Of a stretch of DNA of 64,000 nucleotides, positions 12,000 to 22,560 are shown in pieces. The position numbers and the translations under genes were made by a program. Where the stretch lies: positions 2,371,564 to 2,435,563 of the forward strand of contig CM057062.1 in assembly GCA_029945375.1 (NCBI GenBank). Direction: 5' to 3'. This DNA is from Agaricus subrufescens (Eukaryota; Basidiomycota; Agaricomycetes; Agaricales; Agaricaceae). The notes below the pieces were generated by a model that was given only the letters and a program-made list of their open reading frames with translations, did not search any database and was not told the DNA's origin. Positions within the stretch are counted from its first letter, which is position 1; each line of letters opens with the position of its first letter.

Positions 12000-12733
12000 C
12001 ATTCTAATTGTTCAGAAAACGTTAATGAGGCGTGTTACTCACTAATGTGAATCTCTAGTTGCTGGCACTGGCTTTTGAGAAATTGTCATCAGAAATTATA
12101 TCAGCTGTTTAGCATAGGAAAAGCCTACTCAGGATGTGGATGCAGAAGCTGCATATTGGTCAGGAGGAGACAACGCGGATAAGCGGTGCATCAGAACAAT
12201 GACTGCATCGTTTCACACGCAGCTTTCCCATCTGACCGATCCCCTGGAACTGTGATGGTAACCCAGACTCTGAGCTGACGCATTCCCAATTTCTCATTCA
12301 CTCTTTGGGTGAGGATTATGGAGATTCCATTGCAATGATTGTACTCCAGGGTGCGATATGAATTTCATTCGTTCTTGCTCGGGAAGACAACCGCACTCGC
12401 CACAAATTGTAATTTTCTATTTTGGTTTATAATTTCCGTCTTAGTTCCATGGGCAATCATTTCGGTCTTCTTTTATCCTCAAGGTGCGGCAGAAAAATGG
12501 ACATTCTATCACCTCCTTGGATTATAGTGTATATGAATCTTAGCATCCCGTCAAAAGCCGCTAGCATAAACTTGCGTCAAGATGAGTTTGCTCTGCCTTT
12601 TGGATATTCAAGCAGACTTGTGCCTCGGCACCTTACCTATCTCTACATGACATGCAACTCCTCTGATGTAATAATCCGCAGTCAGGGAACGTCAGTTACA
12701 CAATAGTAATGCGCAACCTGAACTGTCCACATC
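12000..12733. other. Intergenic, right part homologous to 48171-48250
   Basis: No gene is recognised. The last ~85 bases (from gacatgcaactcctc through gcgcaacctgaactgtcc) align with 48171-48250. Together with 22156-22290 they form the empty-site sequence of the gypsy insertion. Confidence 0.55.
12729..12733. repeat. Target-site duplication of gypsy-1, left copy (ACATC)
   Basis: ACATC directly precedes the 5' LTR and is repeated at 22156-22160 directly after the 3' LTR. Confidence 0.95.
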
Positions 12734-12931
12734 TGTAGCGCCGGCTATGTCATTACCGATATTTGTTATTTGTTTCTTTTAACACAGCTTAGACAAACAG
12801 TCTCTAGATATATAAACCTCTATTCACTGTTTGTATTAGCTAGACTTTTCTTAACCCGATAGTTATACCTGTCGAGTCCTCCGTCTGAAAGGTCTTCATC
12901 GTGTAACGTGACAGTTACCTCTCTCGTTACA
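12734..12931 (+). repeat. 5' LTR of gypsy-1 (198 bp)
   Basis: It begins TGTAGCGCC and ends TCTCGTTACA (TG...CA). TATATAAA at 12809-12816 is the probable promoter. It is identical to 21958-22155 as far as I can compare by eye. Confidence 0.95.
12809..12816 (+). promoter_or_regulatory. TATA box in the gypsy-1 LTR
   Basis: TATATAAA sits in the middle of the LTR, where the RNA polymerase II promoter of LTR elements is expected. It is identical in the 3' LTR. Confidence 0.7.
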
Positions 12932-13092
12932 TATTTTCGACAGCCCCCACTATCTACTCTTAACAAAAAACTCCTTACTCCCCACTCGACGTTTGGAAGA
13001 CCCCGGTTAGGCCAACCAGGTAATTCACTCCGTCAAACAAAAAGACTAACCTCTATAGTCATCAACAACCTTCAAACCACATCAAAACAAGA

Positions 13093-16000
13093 ATGTCAAG
13101 ATACAATCTGCGAAGTCGTACTACTCAAAATCAAACTCAAAAAATACAAAAAAGTGAGTCTATCTCTCAAAAACCCGTTAATGAAAAATTTCCTGCACAG
13201 CCACCCGGACTCCCAGTCCCTGACCATCTCCTTCCTCCTGTGGAGAAGGAAACCGTATTAAGACCCACCGTATCATGCGAGGAAAATATACCTCAACTGG
13301 AAGTCAAGATCGCGGATCCACCTGAGGACCCGATCTCTTCCACGGATGATGAGGGTTTATCCCCATATTCATCAACAAGCCCCGACGTCTCGGACGCGAG
13401 AGTCGAGTATAAAGATAACAACGATGTATCTAGCTTGTCTAACGATTTCGTAAAAATAGTTAATTCCCTAAGCACCTTGTCACTTTCCCCGAACGAGAAA
13501 ACTAGTATTAGCAACAATGACAATTACTATACTGCGCTGTATTCGATCAATCCAATCGAGGAAGAAAATTCTATACAACTGGAAGACAACCAATGGACCC
13601 GAGATATCAGTACGGCGGCCGCCAATCTTACTGAAGAACAAAGGGGTATAATATACAATAGGCGAGCGAACGTTGAATTCGCTAACACAGCCAAAGCAGG
13701 GCCATCAATTGGTAAAGGAAAAGGTATAGACCCCCGCAACTGGGGAAACTCCGATATACCGGAGGAAGAATTAAATCCGGAGGCCCAACAACGCGTGTTC
13801 GAAGAAGCGAAACGCATAATGGAAAAAAGAGGGAAAAGGCCCAAGGCCACCTCAACCCCGCGACAGAGCAGTACCATATCAGACACAATAACCCCGAGCA
13901 TAAGAGCTACCCCCGCTCGAGACAAGCCAACAAAGCAAAATGGCCAAAGCCAGGGTATCGGTAAATTCATAAGAAACAATTACACCAGGAATCGAGGACA
14001 ATCGCATGTTGAAAATGCTAGCTTGGGTAACTCGTCAGGGATAAATAGACCAATAGACCTGGTCAATCCCAAAAGCTATTTAGGAATGGCATTCGACGAA
14101 CTCCGACAACGCTCTACCGCCCCCGAGAGGGAAAACGAATCTCATGATTATCGAAAGAAATCTAAACGCAAAGGAAATAAGCGTCACCAATCCAGACACA
14201 AGAAAGCGCATCCGAGAAAGCATTCTTCTCATCGATATCATGAATCTCCAATCACAATACCAGACCCAAATGACTCTGAACCTGAGGATAGTCAACCTGA
14301 ACCATCCGATTCCTCGTCAAACTCATCCGAAGATGAGTCCAGTAGTCCGAGCGACTCCTCATCAAACGACATGCCTGATTATACAAGCTCTGATAGCATG
14401 AATAGTCATCGCTCTAAAATACATCGGAACTCCAAAACGAAAAAGAATAGCTACTCACTGTTCAAGCCTATTCCCCCTGAGAAATATGACGGATCCCCCT
14501 CCATACAAAAGTTCTTCAGGTTTATAAAACAAACCGATGAGTATCTAAGCGACGGTCGTGCCCCAAAAGAACGAGAAGTAACAATTGCCTCGAAATTTCT
14601 TACTGAAAAAGCCTATGACTTTTACCTACTGAATGTGTCGCTACAACCACAACGGTGGAAGTGGCATGAATTCGCTGAGGCCTTGTTTAACCACTGTTTC
14701 CCTGCCGATTTTAGAACCAGACAACGATCAAAACTGAACAATCTAAAACAACGTTCAATGACTGTTAAGGAATACACAAGCCAACTCTATGAACTCTTCA
14801 TCGTTGTCGGATTGGATGCAGAAAATCAGAATGACGAACGTACCATGGCAGATAAATTCTGGCATGGACTTCGTTCAGAAATCCAGGAACAGCTTTGGCT
14901 GAGCAATTTGAATCCTGACTTAAACTCCCTGGAAGAAATCAAGTTAACGGCGGAACGCATAGAAATGGCACAATCAGTGGTGTTAACCAGAAACTTTGAA
15001 CACTCGAATCACAACCAATCCCGAAGAAATACCAGTGAGAGAAAATCGCGTCACAATCACAAGAAACATCACACACACAAGGCAAATTCTTCAAACGAAA
15101 ACCAAGAAAATAGAGGACATTATCGGAGGGAGAAAACCAAATTCGGGCGCAGAACTAATACTACCGCGAATATGAACAACGGATACCGAAGGAGAAAGCG
15201 CAGCTCCTCACCTACATACCGTCGAAAAACCAATTTCACCAAAGAAAACCGAAAGTCGAATTGGGTACCTAAAGAAGAATGGGAACGTAGACGAAGGGAA
15301 GGCAAGTGTCAGAAGTGTGGCGACGGAGGCCATATGACTAGGCAATGTCCCGACTCCCAAGTCGTCTCCTCCTCTTCTCAAGGACCACCTGGAATTCGAT
15401 CCAACAATGTAGAAGTTGCGAATCTAGAAGAAACTGAAAGACTGCGGACATTGGCGGACACTACTGAATGCGCAAATGAACTTGTACTCGCCTCTCTCAG
15501 AATTTTCCACCCCAATAAACGTTGCCCTTCGGAAACGTCATCCTATGACGGACAACTGGATGTCTCTGACACACTAAGTAACGACGACACAGGTGGAGGT
15601 CCAGGAATGACGCCAGACGAAAATTGGAGGGGACTGTACAATGACGAAGACGGTATAATCGGCGATGATCTACCTGAATTGCTAAGCGTCTCCAACTCGA
15701 GCCTAGAAGAAGATATAGAATACAGCTCACCCAAATACCACCGTGCTCAACCAGCCCCTAGGCAAAACTCAACCTCACACGATCTCCACGATTGCGAGTA
15801 TAAACGGGCACTCCTGAACTTGCTTGCAGACGTGGCAGTTGGTAAAACGTATAGACGTGACAATAGATACGATCCGAGAGAAAACTTCGAATTCGTGAAA
15901 GTCATGGATGGGGACACGATTGCGGTACCCCCTGAATCCTCGGTCTTCTCGTTCCTACGTGATGAGAGCGAAACAATGGACTCCTGGGAAAGGGTGAATA

Positions 16001-19000
16001 GTTGGGTTAGTAACCAGTTCAGGAATAACAAACCTAAAGAAGAGACTGGGGATGATCTAGGTCAACGGATGTTTCGATTCATAGACAACGGACTACACTA
16101 TAACGGATCATATAATACTGGAAAAAGGATTGCTCACTTCCTGTGCTCAAACAATGGGTTGATCGGAGATGTTGCAACCAATAAGCTGGAACGAGTCCTA
16201 ATGGAATTCTTTCCTAAAAAATGGTATAACAATGAGGTGCGCAAACGACGTGGAAGATATTACATCACTAGCTCTGCCTGGAGGTGCGAGATCACCATGA
16301 ACATGGAGCATGTATTGTCATGGAAGCCATCCGTAATCGCACGGTACATATGGCGAAAATTATTCTTCGCAGCAGGTCGAAAACCCGTACCTAAATGCAT
16401 AACAACCATGATAGACAAAATAGCGATTGACAGCGATTACGAGGATGACTACCTTGCGAACGCAGAGTTCGTTCTAAACTCCAAGAAAGGACTGCTTTGG
16501 GGAGGCTTCACTCATAGAGTTGAATCCGAATTCGAATACTGTTATCACGAGCGATATGGAGCGATAAAGAGGGGAGAGATGGCGGAAATCAGAGACATTC
16601 GAACAAGCATATGCCGTTCTATACCTTATGGACTCCTACAAAATCCCCAGTTCAACATAGTGGGATGGTGGACCAAAGAATACTGGCGACTTGAATATGG
16701 ACCGCAATTAGGAAAACAGTGGCCTGAAGTCCCTCTTGAGCAATGGGAACATCTCGAGAAGGGACCATACGACAACAGGAGAGACTCGAACTTTGAATCT
16801 CGAGACAGCGAATCTGAACAAGAGTGCTCAGAATCAGACTATATAGAGATTGAAGCATTTGGTGCACAAGTGAAAGCGGGTACTTACCCGACATTGCAAA
16901 GGAACTCCGCAAATGTCAAAGATGTCACTCGACCAGTACCAAAACCTTTGGTAATCGTCGTCAACGTCAACGGACATCCAGCAAGGGCATTAGTTGATTC
17001 GGGCTCCCTCAGTGACTTCATATCCGGAGCCTTGGTGCAACAACTGGATCTATCGAAAGAAGAATTAGCAAAACCATTACAAGTCCAGATGGCGGTACAG
17101 GGATCTCGATCCAAGGTGAACTACAGTACGACGACCACATTGACTTACCAAGGCATAAAAGAAGAAAGACGCTTTGACGTCATGAATCTCTCCAACTACG
17201 ATCTTATTCTCGGAACTCCATTCCTCTACCAACATCGCATCAGCCTTTGCCTGGAACCACCTGCTATCGTAATCGGTAGCGACAGGTCCCTACCCCTAAA
17301 AGGACCGAGGATACGAATACTCGAGTCGAGAGCAACGGAAATCTATGAGGATAATCTACAAAAGGTTCGTGAAAAGTTAATTGAGTATGCGAAGCCACTT
17401 TGTAAAAACGCTATAGACACACCTCTTCCGCCACTACGCGAAATCAACCACGAAATCCCGCTAATAGACACCACAAAGAGATACAACTGGAGGCCCTCGA
17501 GATGCCCGGACGCTCTGCTGGAACAATGGTTAGATAAAAAGAAGCGATACGTCGAGAGTGGAAGATGGAAACCTATGCCTGTGTCTAATGCTGTCCCAAT
17601 GTTGCTCCTTCCTAAACCCAGAAAACCTGGGGAACCAATGAAACTGCGCACAGTAGTCGACCTAAGGGAACGAAACGCCAACACAAAAAAGCTATCATCA
17701 CCACTACCAGAAATAGACTCCATCCTAAGGAAAGTCTCGTCAGCTAAATATCGTAGCTCGATAGATTTAACGGACGCTTACGAACAAATCCGAGTCCGGC
17801 CCGACCACGTCCAGAGGACAGCGATGTCTACCCCCAACGGCACGATGATCAGCCTCGTTATGCAGCAAGGCGACTGCAACGCCTCGGCTACCTTTCAGAT
17901 GATTATGACCAGTATATTCGCTCCATACATAGGCGTCTTCCTCGAAGTCTATCTTGACGACATATTCATTTTCTCGGAAACACTAGGTGACCACATAAGA
18001 CATGTACAGCTAGTCATCGACCTGCTAAGGAAGAATTCGTTCTTCGTAAGCGAGAAGAAACTCCATTTCCTACAGAAAGAGATGAAAATCCTGGGCAGGA
18101 TGATTGTCAACGACGGAATCCAGATGGACCCCGATAAGGTTGACGCTCTCTCGAAGTGGAAGGCACCAACCAACCGGGACCTGTTGAGGGGATTCTTGGG
18201 GTGTGCTGGCTACCTAGCAGACGATATGGATAGAGTACGAATACCCATGGGTATCCTGAGCGAACTAACTGGAGACACGGTTCCTTTCAGATGGGAGTAT
18301 ACACATCAGCGAGCATTCGAGGATATCAAAAACAAAGCGCTAACCTGTAAGAACAACCATCGTAAGCCATTGAAATATGGGGCGAACGCTCCTCCAGTCA
18401 ACGTTGTCACGGATGGTTGTGTAACTGGTATTGCCGGTGTGATAAGCCAGGGGCCGGATTGGAAAACTGCGACTGTAGCAGCGTTCTACTCAGCTAAACT
18501 CAATCCTGCGCAACAAAACTATCCAGTACACGAAATAGAGATGTTAGCGGGATTGGAAACAATGATGCGGCATAAAGACATACTGCAAGGATGTCGGTTC
18601 CGATGGTACACAGACCACAAGGGACTGATCAATCTGTTTCGGCAGAAGGATCTGTCGCCGCGGCAAGCACGATGGATGGAGAAGCTCTCGCAATTCGATT
18701 TTGACATCGAATATGTGCCCGGGGCCGAGAACATATTGTCCGACGCCTTGTCTCGTCTATACTCGAATGAGAAAGCGGGAACAGTTCGAGCACGAGGAGA
18801 ATACACGTACCACGATGTAATGGACGAAGACGGTCCAACCCTGCCAGAGGTGACGCGGCCGGTGCTCGTATCCACAGAAGGGAAAGCATCTCTGCTTGCT
18901 TCCGCAAACGGTAAAGTGCACCAGAGAGTGAGGGATCGAGCGGAGGGCGCGCGCGACGACGATGCCATAGTAGAAACTTCGGCAGTGGAGGTACGACGTT

Positions 19001-21816
19001 CTGCCCGCTTGAATGGGCGTAGGGGATATGCTCGTTTCCTCCTGCCAGAAGGAAAGGAGGGCGGGGATCAGAGTACACGTAAACAAAGAACGAAAAAGAA
19101 CTCACCAGGCAAGCCTGCAACCAAAAAGCAAACCAACGAGAACGAGAAACTGGTCATTAAGATACCAGCGAGACAGACCAAACCTACACGCATACAAGAA
19201 CCGCTCACTATCGCTGACACGTTGCCTAACGACACTTCTCGGGAAGAAGACCCGAAAACTCAGGAGGTGACTAAAAATAAAACGAGTCCAGAACTCACCC
19301 CTCCCGAAATGAAAAGCCCTATTAAACAGACGATGTTCCTCGCAAACAATGAAGAAAGCATCGACATTGCTAAAGCAATTAAAGGGAAATACTTGGGAGA
19401 TGAAACCTTCAAGTCTATCATCGAAAGACCAAAAGAACACAAAAACTTCATATGGAAAGAAGAAATACTGTATATCAAACTCGGTGAAACTACTCCCATG
19501 TGTATACCAGACACAATGGTCAACGGTCGAAAACTGCGCGAAATGTTAATATCGGAAGCCCATACGTTATTAGCACACTTAGGTCCTAGAAAGACCTTAT
19601 CTTACTTGAGGGACCACGTCTGGTGGAAAAATATGGCCAAAGAGACCGCCACATTCTGTGAATCATGTATTACATGTAGGAGGAGCAAACCCTCGAACAA
19701 CAAACCATACGGACTGCTCAACCCCCTAAAAACTCCGTCACGGCCATGGGAAAGTATTGGTATCGACTTCGTCGGACCTCTGCCCGAATCCCAAAACAGG
19801 AACGGAAAGTTCGATACCATCACAGCAGTAATTGACCGACTCACTGGAATGGTCCATCTCATACCAAGTAGACAAAATTTCAGCGCCAAAGAAATCGCCG
19901 AACTCCTCTTCAGCGAAATATACCGGTTACATGGACTACCAAGATCGATCATAAGCGATCGCGATTCCCTATTCAACAGCATCTTTTGGAAGCGACTACA
20001 CGAATTAATAGGAACTAAACTGCACATGTCTAGCGCCTACCACCCTGAGTCAGACGGTGCAACAGAGCGGGCTAACAGAACAATTACTCAGATGCTTAGA
20101 CAATGCATCTCGCAAGATCAAAAAGATTGGGTGACGAAACTACCCGCTGTTGAATTTGCTATCAACTCCGCAAGGTCGGAAGTTACGGGTTATGCTCCGT
20201 TCTTCCTAAATTACGGGCTACTACCCCGTGCTTTCCTATGGGACACGGGCAGGGAAAAAGAATATCCTGGCGTCCTAAAATTTGCCGCCAATTTGAAACT
20301 GGCAATCATCGATGCTCACGACAGCATTATAGCCCATCGAGTAAAGGAGATAAAATACGCCAACAAAAAACGATTGCCGTCTCCATTCGATGTGGGTGAC
20401 CTAGTCTACATATCAAGCAAGAATCTATCTGTACCAAAGGGTTTAGCAAGAAAGTTTTTCCCGAAGTATGTGGGTCCATTTCCAATAACCCAAAACTTCA
20501 ATAACGACTCATTCCGCATTGGGATCTCAAAAAACTTGAAACAACGAGGCATACATGATGTATTTCACTCATCTCTGCTCAGAATACATGTACCAAATGA
20601 CGACCGATTATTCCCTAACCGTGCTGAAGAAACCATATGGGAAAATTCTGGCCAGGAGTGGTCGGTATCCCATGTCAAATCCCATTCGGGGAAAAGGCGT
20701 GACGCCTTATTCGAAATAGTATGGAAATCAGGCGACGTCACCTGGCTCCCATACCATAAGGTGGATCACTTAACCGCTTTAACTCAATACTTCGAGGCAC
20801 AAGGAATAAACAACATAGATGAGTTGGTCGGAGAAGGGAAAAATGCTCGAATAGACGATGAACAGATCCTGCTCGGATGCGTAGAAGTATATGATACATT
20901 TAAAAGCCCTAACGAGGATCCAAGTATCTCGACTCAAGTCACCCCTTTCTCTGCTCACTACTTTTCCTTCACAGATACTCACTCTCTCTCTACCCTTCTC
21001 AGTATGCCCGAGGTAAACTGGCGTCCCCCGAGAACTCTCGTGAATACGCTCAAAAGCAATTTCCCATTCATCTATGCTTGGGAACCTGCCCTTTGGACTA
21101 TCAAGGATACTACCGATCCTGACTTCGCGTCCAAACCCCCTGTCTATCGCCACTTCTCCCCCGCCTTGATGCGCTCCTACAACATCTTTGACAGCCAAAT
21201 TCGTAAAGGCAATCTCACTGTCCCTCAGCCAGTTGGCTATTCCGAATTTGCTCGCATTTTTAACCATCACCAAAGTACACCTTTCGGCTACGCCTACTGG
21301 GACAATCACGAAACTCGTTGGATAGTCCCTCCTGATCGTCAACAGATCACATTCAACGATCTTGATCTCATCGATTACGCTCTCGCTGTTCCACCTGCCA
21401 AGAACAACACCCTTATGGAAATGGGATTAGCGGATGTTAACGGTCATACTAAGGACGACGTAGTTGTGAAAATGACACGAGCCATAGTCAGCAGCGCCAT
21501 TAGGAAGGAGAATGAGTTGGTGGAGAAAGTTGGATATGGTCCTAATCGTATTATAGGGAAGGGAGCGTTCCGGAGGGCGAGAACCAGACCATATGAAAGA
21601 AAACCACGCAGGTATTTCGAGGATGATAACGCAAGCACCATCCCATCAACCCCCGGATCGCCCAGTCTTTTTAACTCATCTATTGACGACGCTCTCAACT
21701 CTCCCCATGACTCCACTCATTCGGCCATGAACGAAACTATCGACCCCGCTCACCTGACCAACACTGAGGTCGTCTCTGCCGGTGATCCCTCCGGGCCTAT
21801 GTTGATTCACATGTGA
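13093..21816 (+). CDS. gypsy-1 Gag-Pol polyprotein, 2907 aa, with two extra unassigned regions
   Basis: Domains by approximate residue: 1-455 polar, low complexity; 456-660 retrotransposon gag core (FFRFIKQTDEYLS ... FWHGLRSEIQEQLW); 737-755 CCHC knuckle (CQKCGDGGHMTRQC); about 897-1240 a globular-looking region of unknown kind; 1285-1400 aspartic protease with LVDSGS (about 1299-1304); 1447-1700 reverse transcriptase with YLDD at 1620-1623; 1765-1895 RNase H (TDG..., TDHKGL); 2150-2205 integrase HHCC finger; core D2225, D2289, E2325, giving the D-x35-E spacing; about 2505-2575 chromodomain-like (EWSVSHVKS ... DVTWLPYHKV); about 2590-2907 a C-terminal extension of unknown kind. Gag and Pol are in one frame without a stop. 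Typical gypsy polyproteins are about 1200-1800 aa, so this one is unusually long. All catalytic residues inspected are present. Confidence 0.93.
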   Translation: MSRYNLRSRTTQNQTQKIQKSESISQKPVNEKFPAQPPGLPVPDHLLPPVEKETVLRPTVSCEENIPQLEVKIADPPEDPISSTDDEGLSPYSSTSPDVSDARVEYKDNNDVSSLSNDFVKIVNSLSTLSLSPNEKTSISNNDNYYTALYSINPIEEENSIQLEDNQWTRDISTAAANLTEEQRGIIYNRRANVEFANTAKAGPSIGKGKGIDPRNWGNSDIPEEELNPEAQQRVFEEAKRIMEKRGKRPKATSTPRQSSTISDTITPSIRATPARDKPTKQNGQSQGIGKFIRNNYTRNRGQSHVENASLGNSSGINRPIDLVNPKSYLGMAFDELRQRSTAPERENESHDYRKKSKRKGNKRHQSRHKKAHPRKHSSHRYHESPITIPDPNDSEPEDSQPEPSDSSSNSSEDESSSPSDSSSNDMPDYTSSDSMNSHRSKIHRNSKTKKNSYSLFKPIPPEKYDGSPSIQKFFRFIKQTDEYLSDGRAPKEREVTIASKFLTEKAYDFYLLNVSLQPQRWKWHEFAEALFNHCFPADFRTRQRSKLNNLKQRSMTVKEYTSQLYELFIVVGLDAENQNDERTMADKFWHGLRSEIQEQLWLSNLNPDLNSLEEIKLTAERIEMAQSVVLTRNFEHSNHNQSRRNTSERKSRHNHKKHHTHKANSSNENQENRGHYRREKTKFGRRTNTTANMNNGYRRRKRSSSPTYRRKTNFTKENRKSNWVPKEEWERRRREGKCQKCGDGGHMTRQCPDSQVVSSSSQGPPGIRSNNVEVANLEETERLRTLADTTECANELVLASLRIFHPNKRCPSETSSYDGQLDVSDTLSNDDTGGGPGMTPDENWRGLYNDEDGIIGDDLPELLSVSNSSLEEDIEYSSPKYHRAQPAPRQNSTSHDLHDCEYKRALLNLLADVAVGKTYRRDNRYDPRENFEFVKVMDGDTIAVPPESSVFSFLRDESETMDSWERVNSWVSNQFRNNKPKEETGDDLGQRMFRFIDNGLHYNGSYNTGKRIAHFLCSNNGLIGDVATNKLERVLMEFFPKKWYNNEVRKRRGRYYITSSAWRCEITMNMEHVLSWKPSVIARYIWRKLFFAAGRKPVPKCITTMIDKIAIDSDYEDDYLANAEFVLNSKKGLLWGGFTHRVESEFEYCYHERYGAIKRGEMAEIRDIRTSICRSIPYGLLQNPQFNIVGWWTKEYWRLEYGPQLGKQWPEVPLEQWEHLEKGPYDNRRDSNFESRDSESEQECSESDYIEIEAFGAQVKAGTYPTLQRNSANVKDVTRPVPKPLVIVVNVNGHPARALVDSGSLSDFISGALVQQLDLSKEELAKPLQVQMAVQGSRSKVNYSTTTTLTYQGIKEERRFDVMNLSNYDLILGTPFLYQHRISLCLEPPAIVIGSDRSLPLKGPRIRILESRATEIYEDNLQKVREKLIEYAKPLCKNAIDTPLPPLREINHEIPLIDTTKRYNWRPSRCPDALLEQWLDKKKRYVESGRWKPMPVSNAVPMLLLPKPRKPGEPMKLRTVVDLRERNANTKKLSSPLPEIDSILRKVSSAKYRSSIDLTDAYEQIRVRPDHVQRTAMSTPNGTMISLVMQQGDCNASATFQMIMTSIFAPYIGVFLEVYLDDIFIFSETLGDHIRHVQLVIDLLRKNSFFVSEKKLHFLQKEMKILGRMIVNDGIQMDPDKVDALSKWKAPTNRDLLRGFLGCAGYLADDMDRVRIPMGILSELTGDTVPFRWEYTHQRAFEDIKNKALTCKNNHRKPLKYGANAPPVNVVTDGCVTGIAGVISQGPDWKTATVAAFYSAKLNPAQQNYPVHEIEMLAGLETMMRHKDILQGCRFRWYTDHKGLINLFRQKDLSPRQARWMEKLSQFDFDIEYVPGAENILSDALSRLYSNEKAGTVRARGEYTYHDVMDEDGPTLPEVTRPVLVSTEGKASLLASANGKVHQRVRDRAEGARDDDAIVETSAVEVRRSARLNGRRGYARFLLPEGKEGGDQSTRKQRTKKNSPGKPATKKQTNENEKLVIKIPARQTKPTRIQEPLTIADTLPNDTSREEDPKTQEVTKNKTSPELTPPEMKSPIKQTMFLANNEESIDIAKAIKGKYLGDETFKSIIERPKEHKNFIWKEEILYIKLGETTPMCIPDTMVNGRKLREMLISEAHTLLAHLGPRKTLSYLRDHVWWKNMAKETATFCESCITCRRSKPSNNKPYGLLNPLKTPSRPWESIGIDFVGPLPESQNRNGKFDTITAVIDRLTGMVHLIPSRQNFSAKEIAELLFSEIYRLHGLPRSIISDRDSLFNSIFWKRLHELIGTKLHMSSAYHPESDGATERANRTITQMLRQCISQDQKDWVTKLPAVEFAINSARSEVTGYAPFFLNYGLLPRAFLWDTGREKEYPGVLKFAANLKLAIIDAHDSIIAHRVKEIKYANKKRLPSPFDVGDLVYISSKNLSVPKGLARKFFPKYVGPFPITQNFNNDSFRIGISKNLKQRGIHDVFHSSLLRIHVPNDDRLFPNRAEETIWENSGQEWSVSHVKSHSGKRRDALFEIVWKSGDVTWLPYHKVDHLTALTQYFEAQGINNIDELVGEGKNARIDDEQILLGCVEVYDTFKSPNEDPSISTQVTPFSAHYFSFTDTHSLSTLLSMPEVNWRPPRTLVNTLKSNFPFIYAWEPALWTIKDTTDPDFASKPPVYRHFSPALMRSYNIFDSQIRKGNLTVPQPVGYSEFARIFNHHQSTPFGYAYWDNHETRWIVPPDRQQITFNDLDLIDYALAVPPAKNNTLMEMGLADVNGHTKDDVVVKMTRAIVSSAIRKENELVEKVGYGPNRIIGKGAFRRARTRPYERKPRRYFEDDNASTIPSTPGSPSLFNSSIDDALNSPHDSTHSAMNETIDPAHLTNTEVVSAGDPSGPMLIHM

Positions 21817-21957
21817 CGATCGGTGGAAAAGAGTTATATTTGGTTTGCCCTTTAAATTTGTTTCTTCACCGAAATCACTTCATCTTTTACTTCAACTTCC
21901 ACTTTCAATTATCCTTTCAAAACTAAAATGCTCTTCATCAGAGCCTTGGAGGGCGTA

Positions 21958-22155
21958 TGTAGCGCCGGCTATGTCATTACCGATATTTGTTATTTGTTTC
22001 TTTTAACACAGCTTAGACAAACAGTCTCTAGATATATAAACCTCTATTCACTGTTTGTATTAGCTAGACTTTTCTTAACCCGATAGTTATACCTGTCGAG
22101 TCCTCCGTCTGAAAGGTCTTCATCGTGTAACGTGACAGTTACCTCTCTCGTTACA
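21958..22155 (+). repeat. 3' LTR of gypsy-1 (198 bp)
   Basis: Same sequence as 12734-12931. A purine-rich stretch (ttggagggcgta) immediately upstream could be the polypurine tract. Confidence 0.95.
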
Positions 22156-22300
22156 ACATCCTCTGATCCAAAAACTTGCAAATAATTTCTCGCTCGGGTC
22201 TGGCTATAAACTCATATGCAACCATGCACCTACGTAGTAAATTTTCTCACTACCATCACATACCCATGCAGCAATCGAAAAAGTGCGCAATACCCCTTCA
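22156..22300. repeat. Right flank of gypsy-1, homologous to 48255-48395
   Basis: It starts with the ACATC duplication and continues ctctgatccaaaaacttgca..., and matches 48255-48395 through the common gcagcaatcgaaaa. With 12650-12733 it forms one diverged copy of a ~220-bp sequence, the other copy being 48171-48395. Confidence 0.7.
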
Positions 22301-22560
22301 GATCACTGACTCGAAACCCCTTCGAGTCTTGCGCGTTTTAAACATCCTTGACCTCTATATGTCAGATTATCAAGGATTTAAAAAATCCCTTGTCAACGAA
22401 ACAGACCCGGTTTAGTATTACGAAAAGTATAGTATCAGTGGCGTAGAGATAACCTGGGTCCTGAAGTCAGGAGAAGGTGTCGGCCTACCAGGGATTTATT
22501 CCCCTAGGCATCAACAGTTTGGGTATGGAGAAAGCGATTGTTTCTAATTAGACGTACATA

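Larger units (their letters stand above)
12734..22155 (+). mobile_element. Ty3/gypsy LTR retrotransposon 'gypsy-1', complete
   Basis: It is a 9422-bp element with two 198-bp LTRs that appear identical, a 5-bp target duplication ACATC, and one uninterrupted 2907-codon ORF in the order gag, knuckle, protease, RT, RNase H, integrase, chromodomain-like. The order RT before integrase makes it Ty3/gypsy. Identical LTRs and an intact ORF indicate a recent insertion. I could not identify a standard primer binding site right after the 5' LTR (tattttcgacagcccccac). The self-priming arrangement seen in the second gypsy of this window is not found here. Confidence 0.95.

Noticed and set aside
12734..12960. 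Self-priming site in gypsy-1 as in gypsy-2
   Set aside because: The bases after the 5' LTR have no 10-nt or longer complement to the region downstream of the LTR TATA box.
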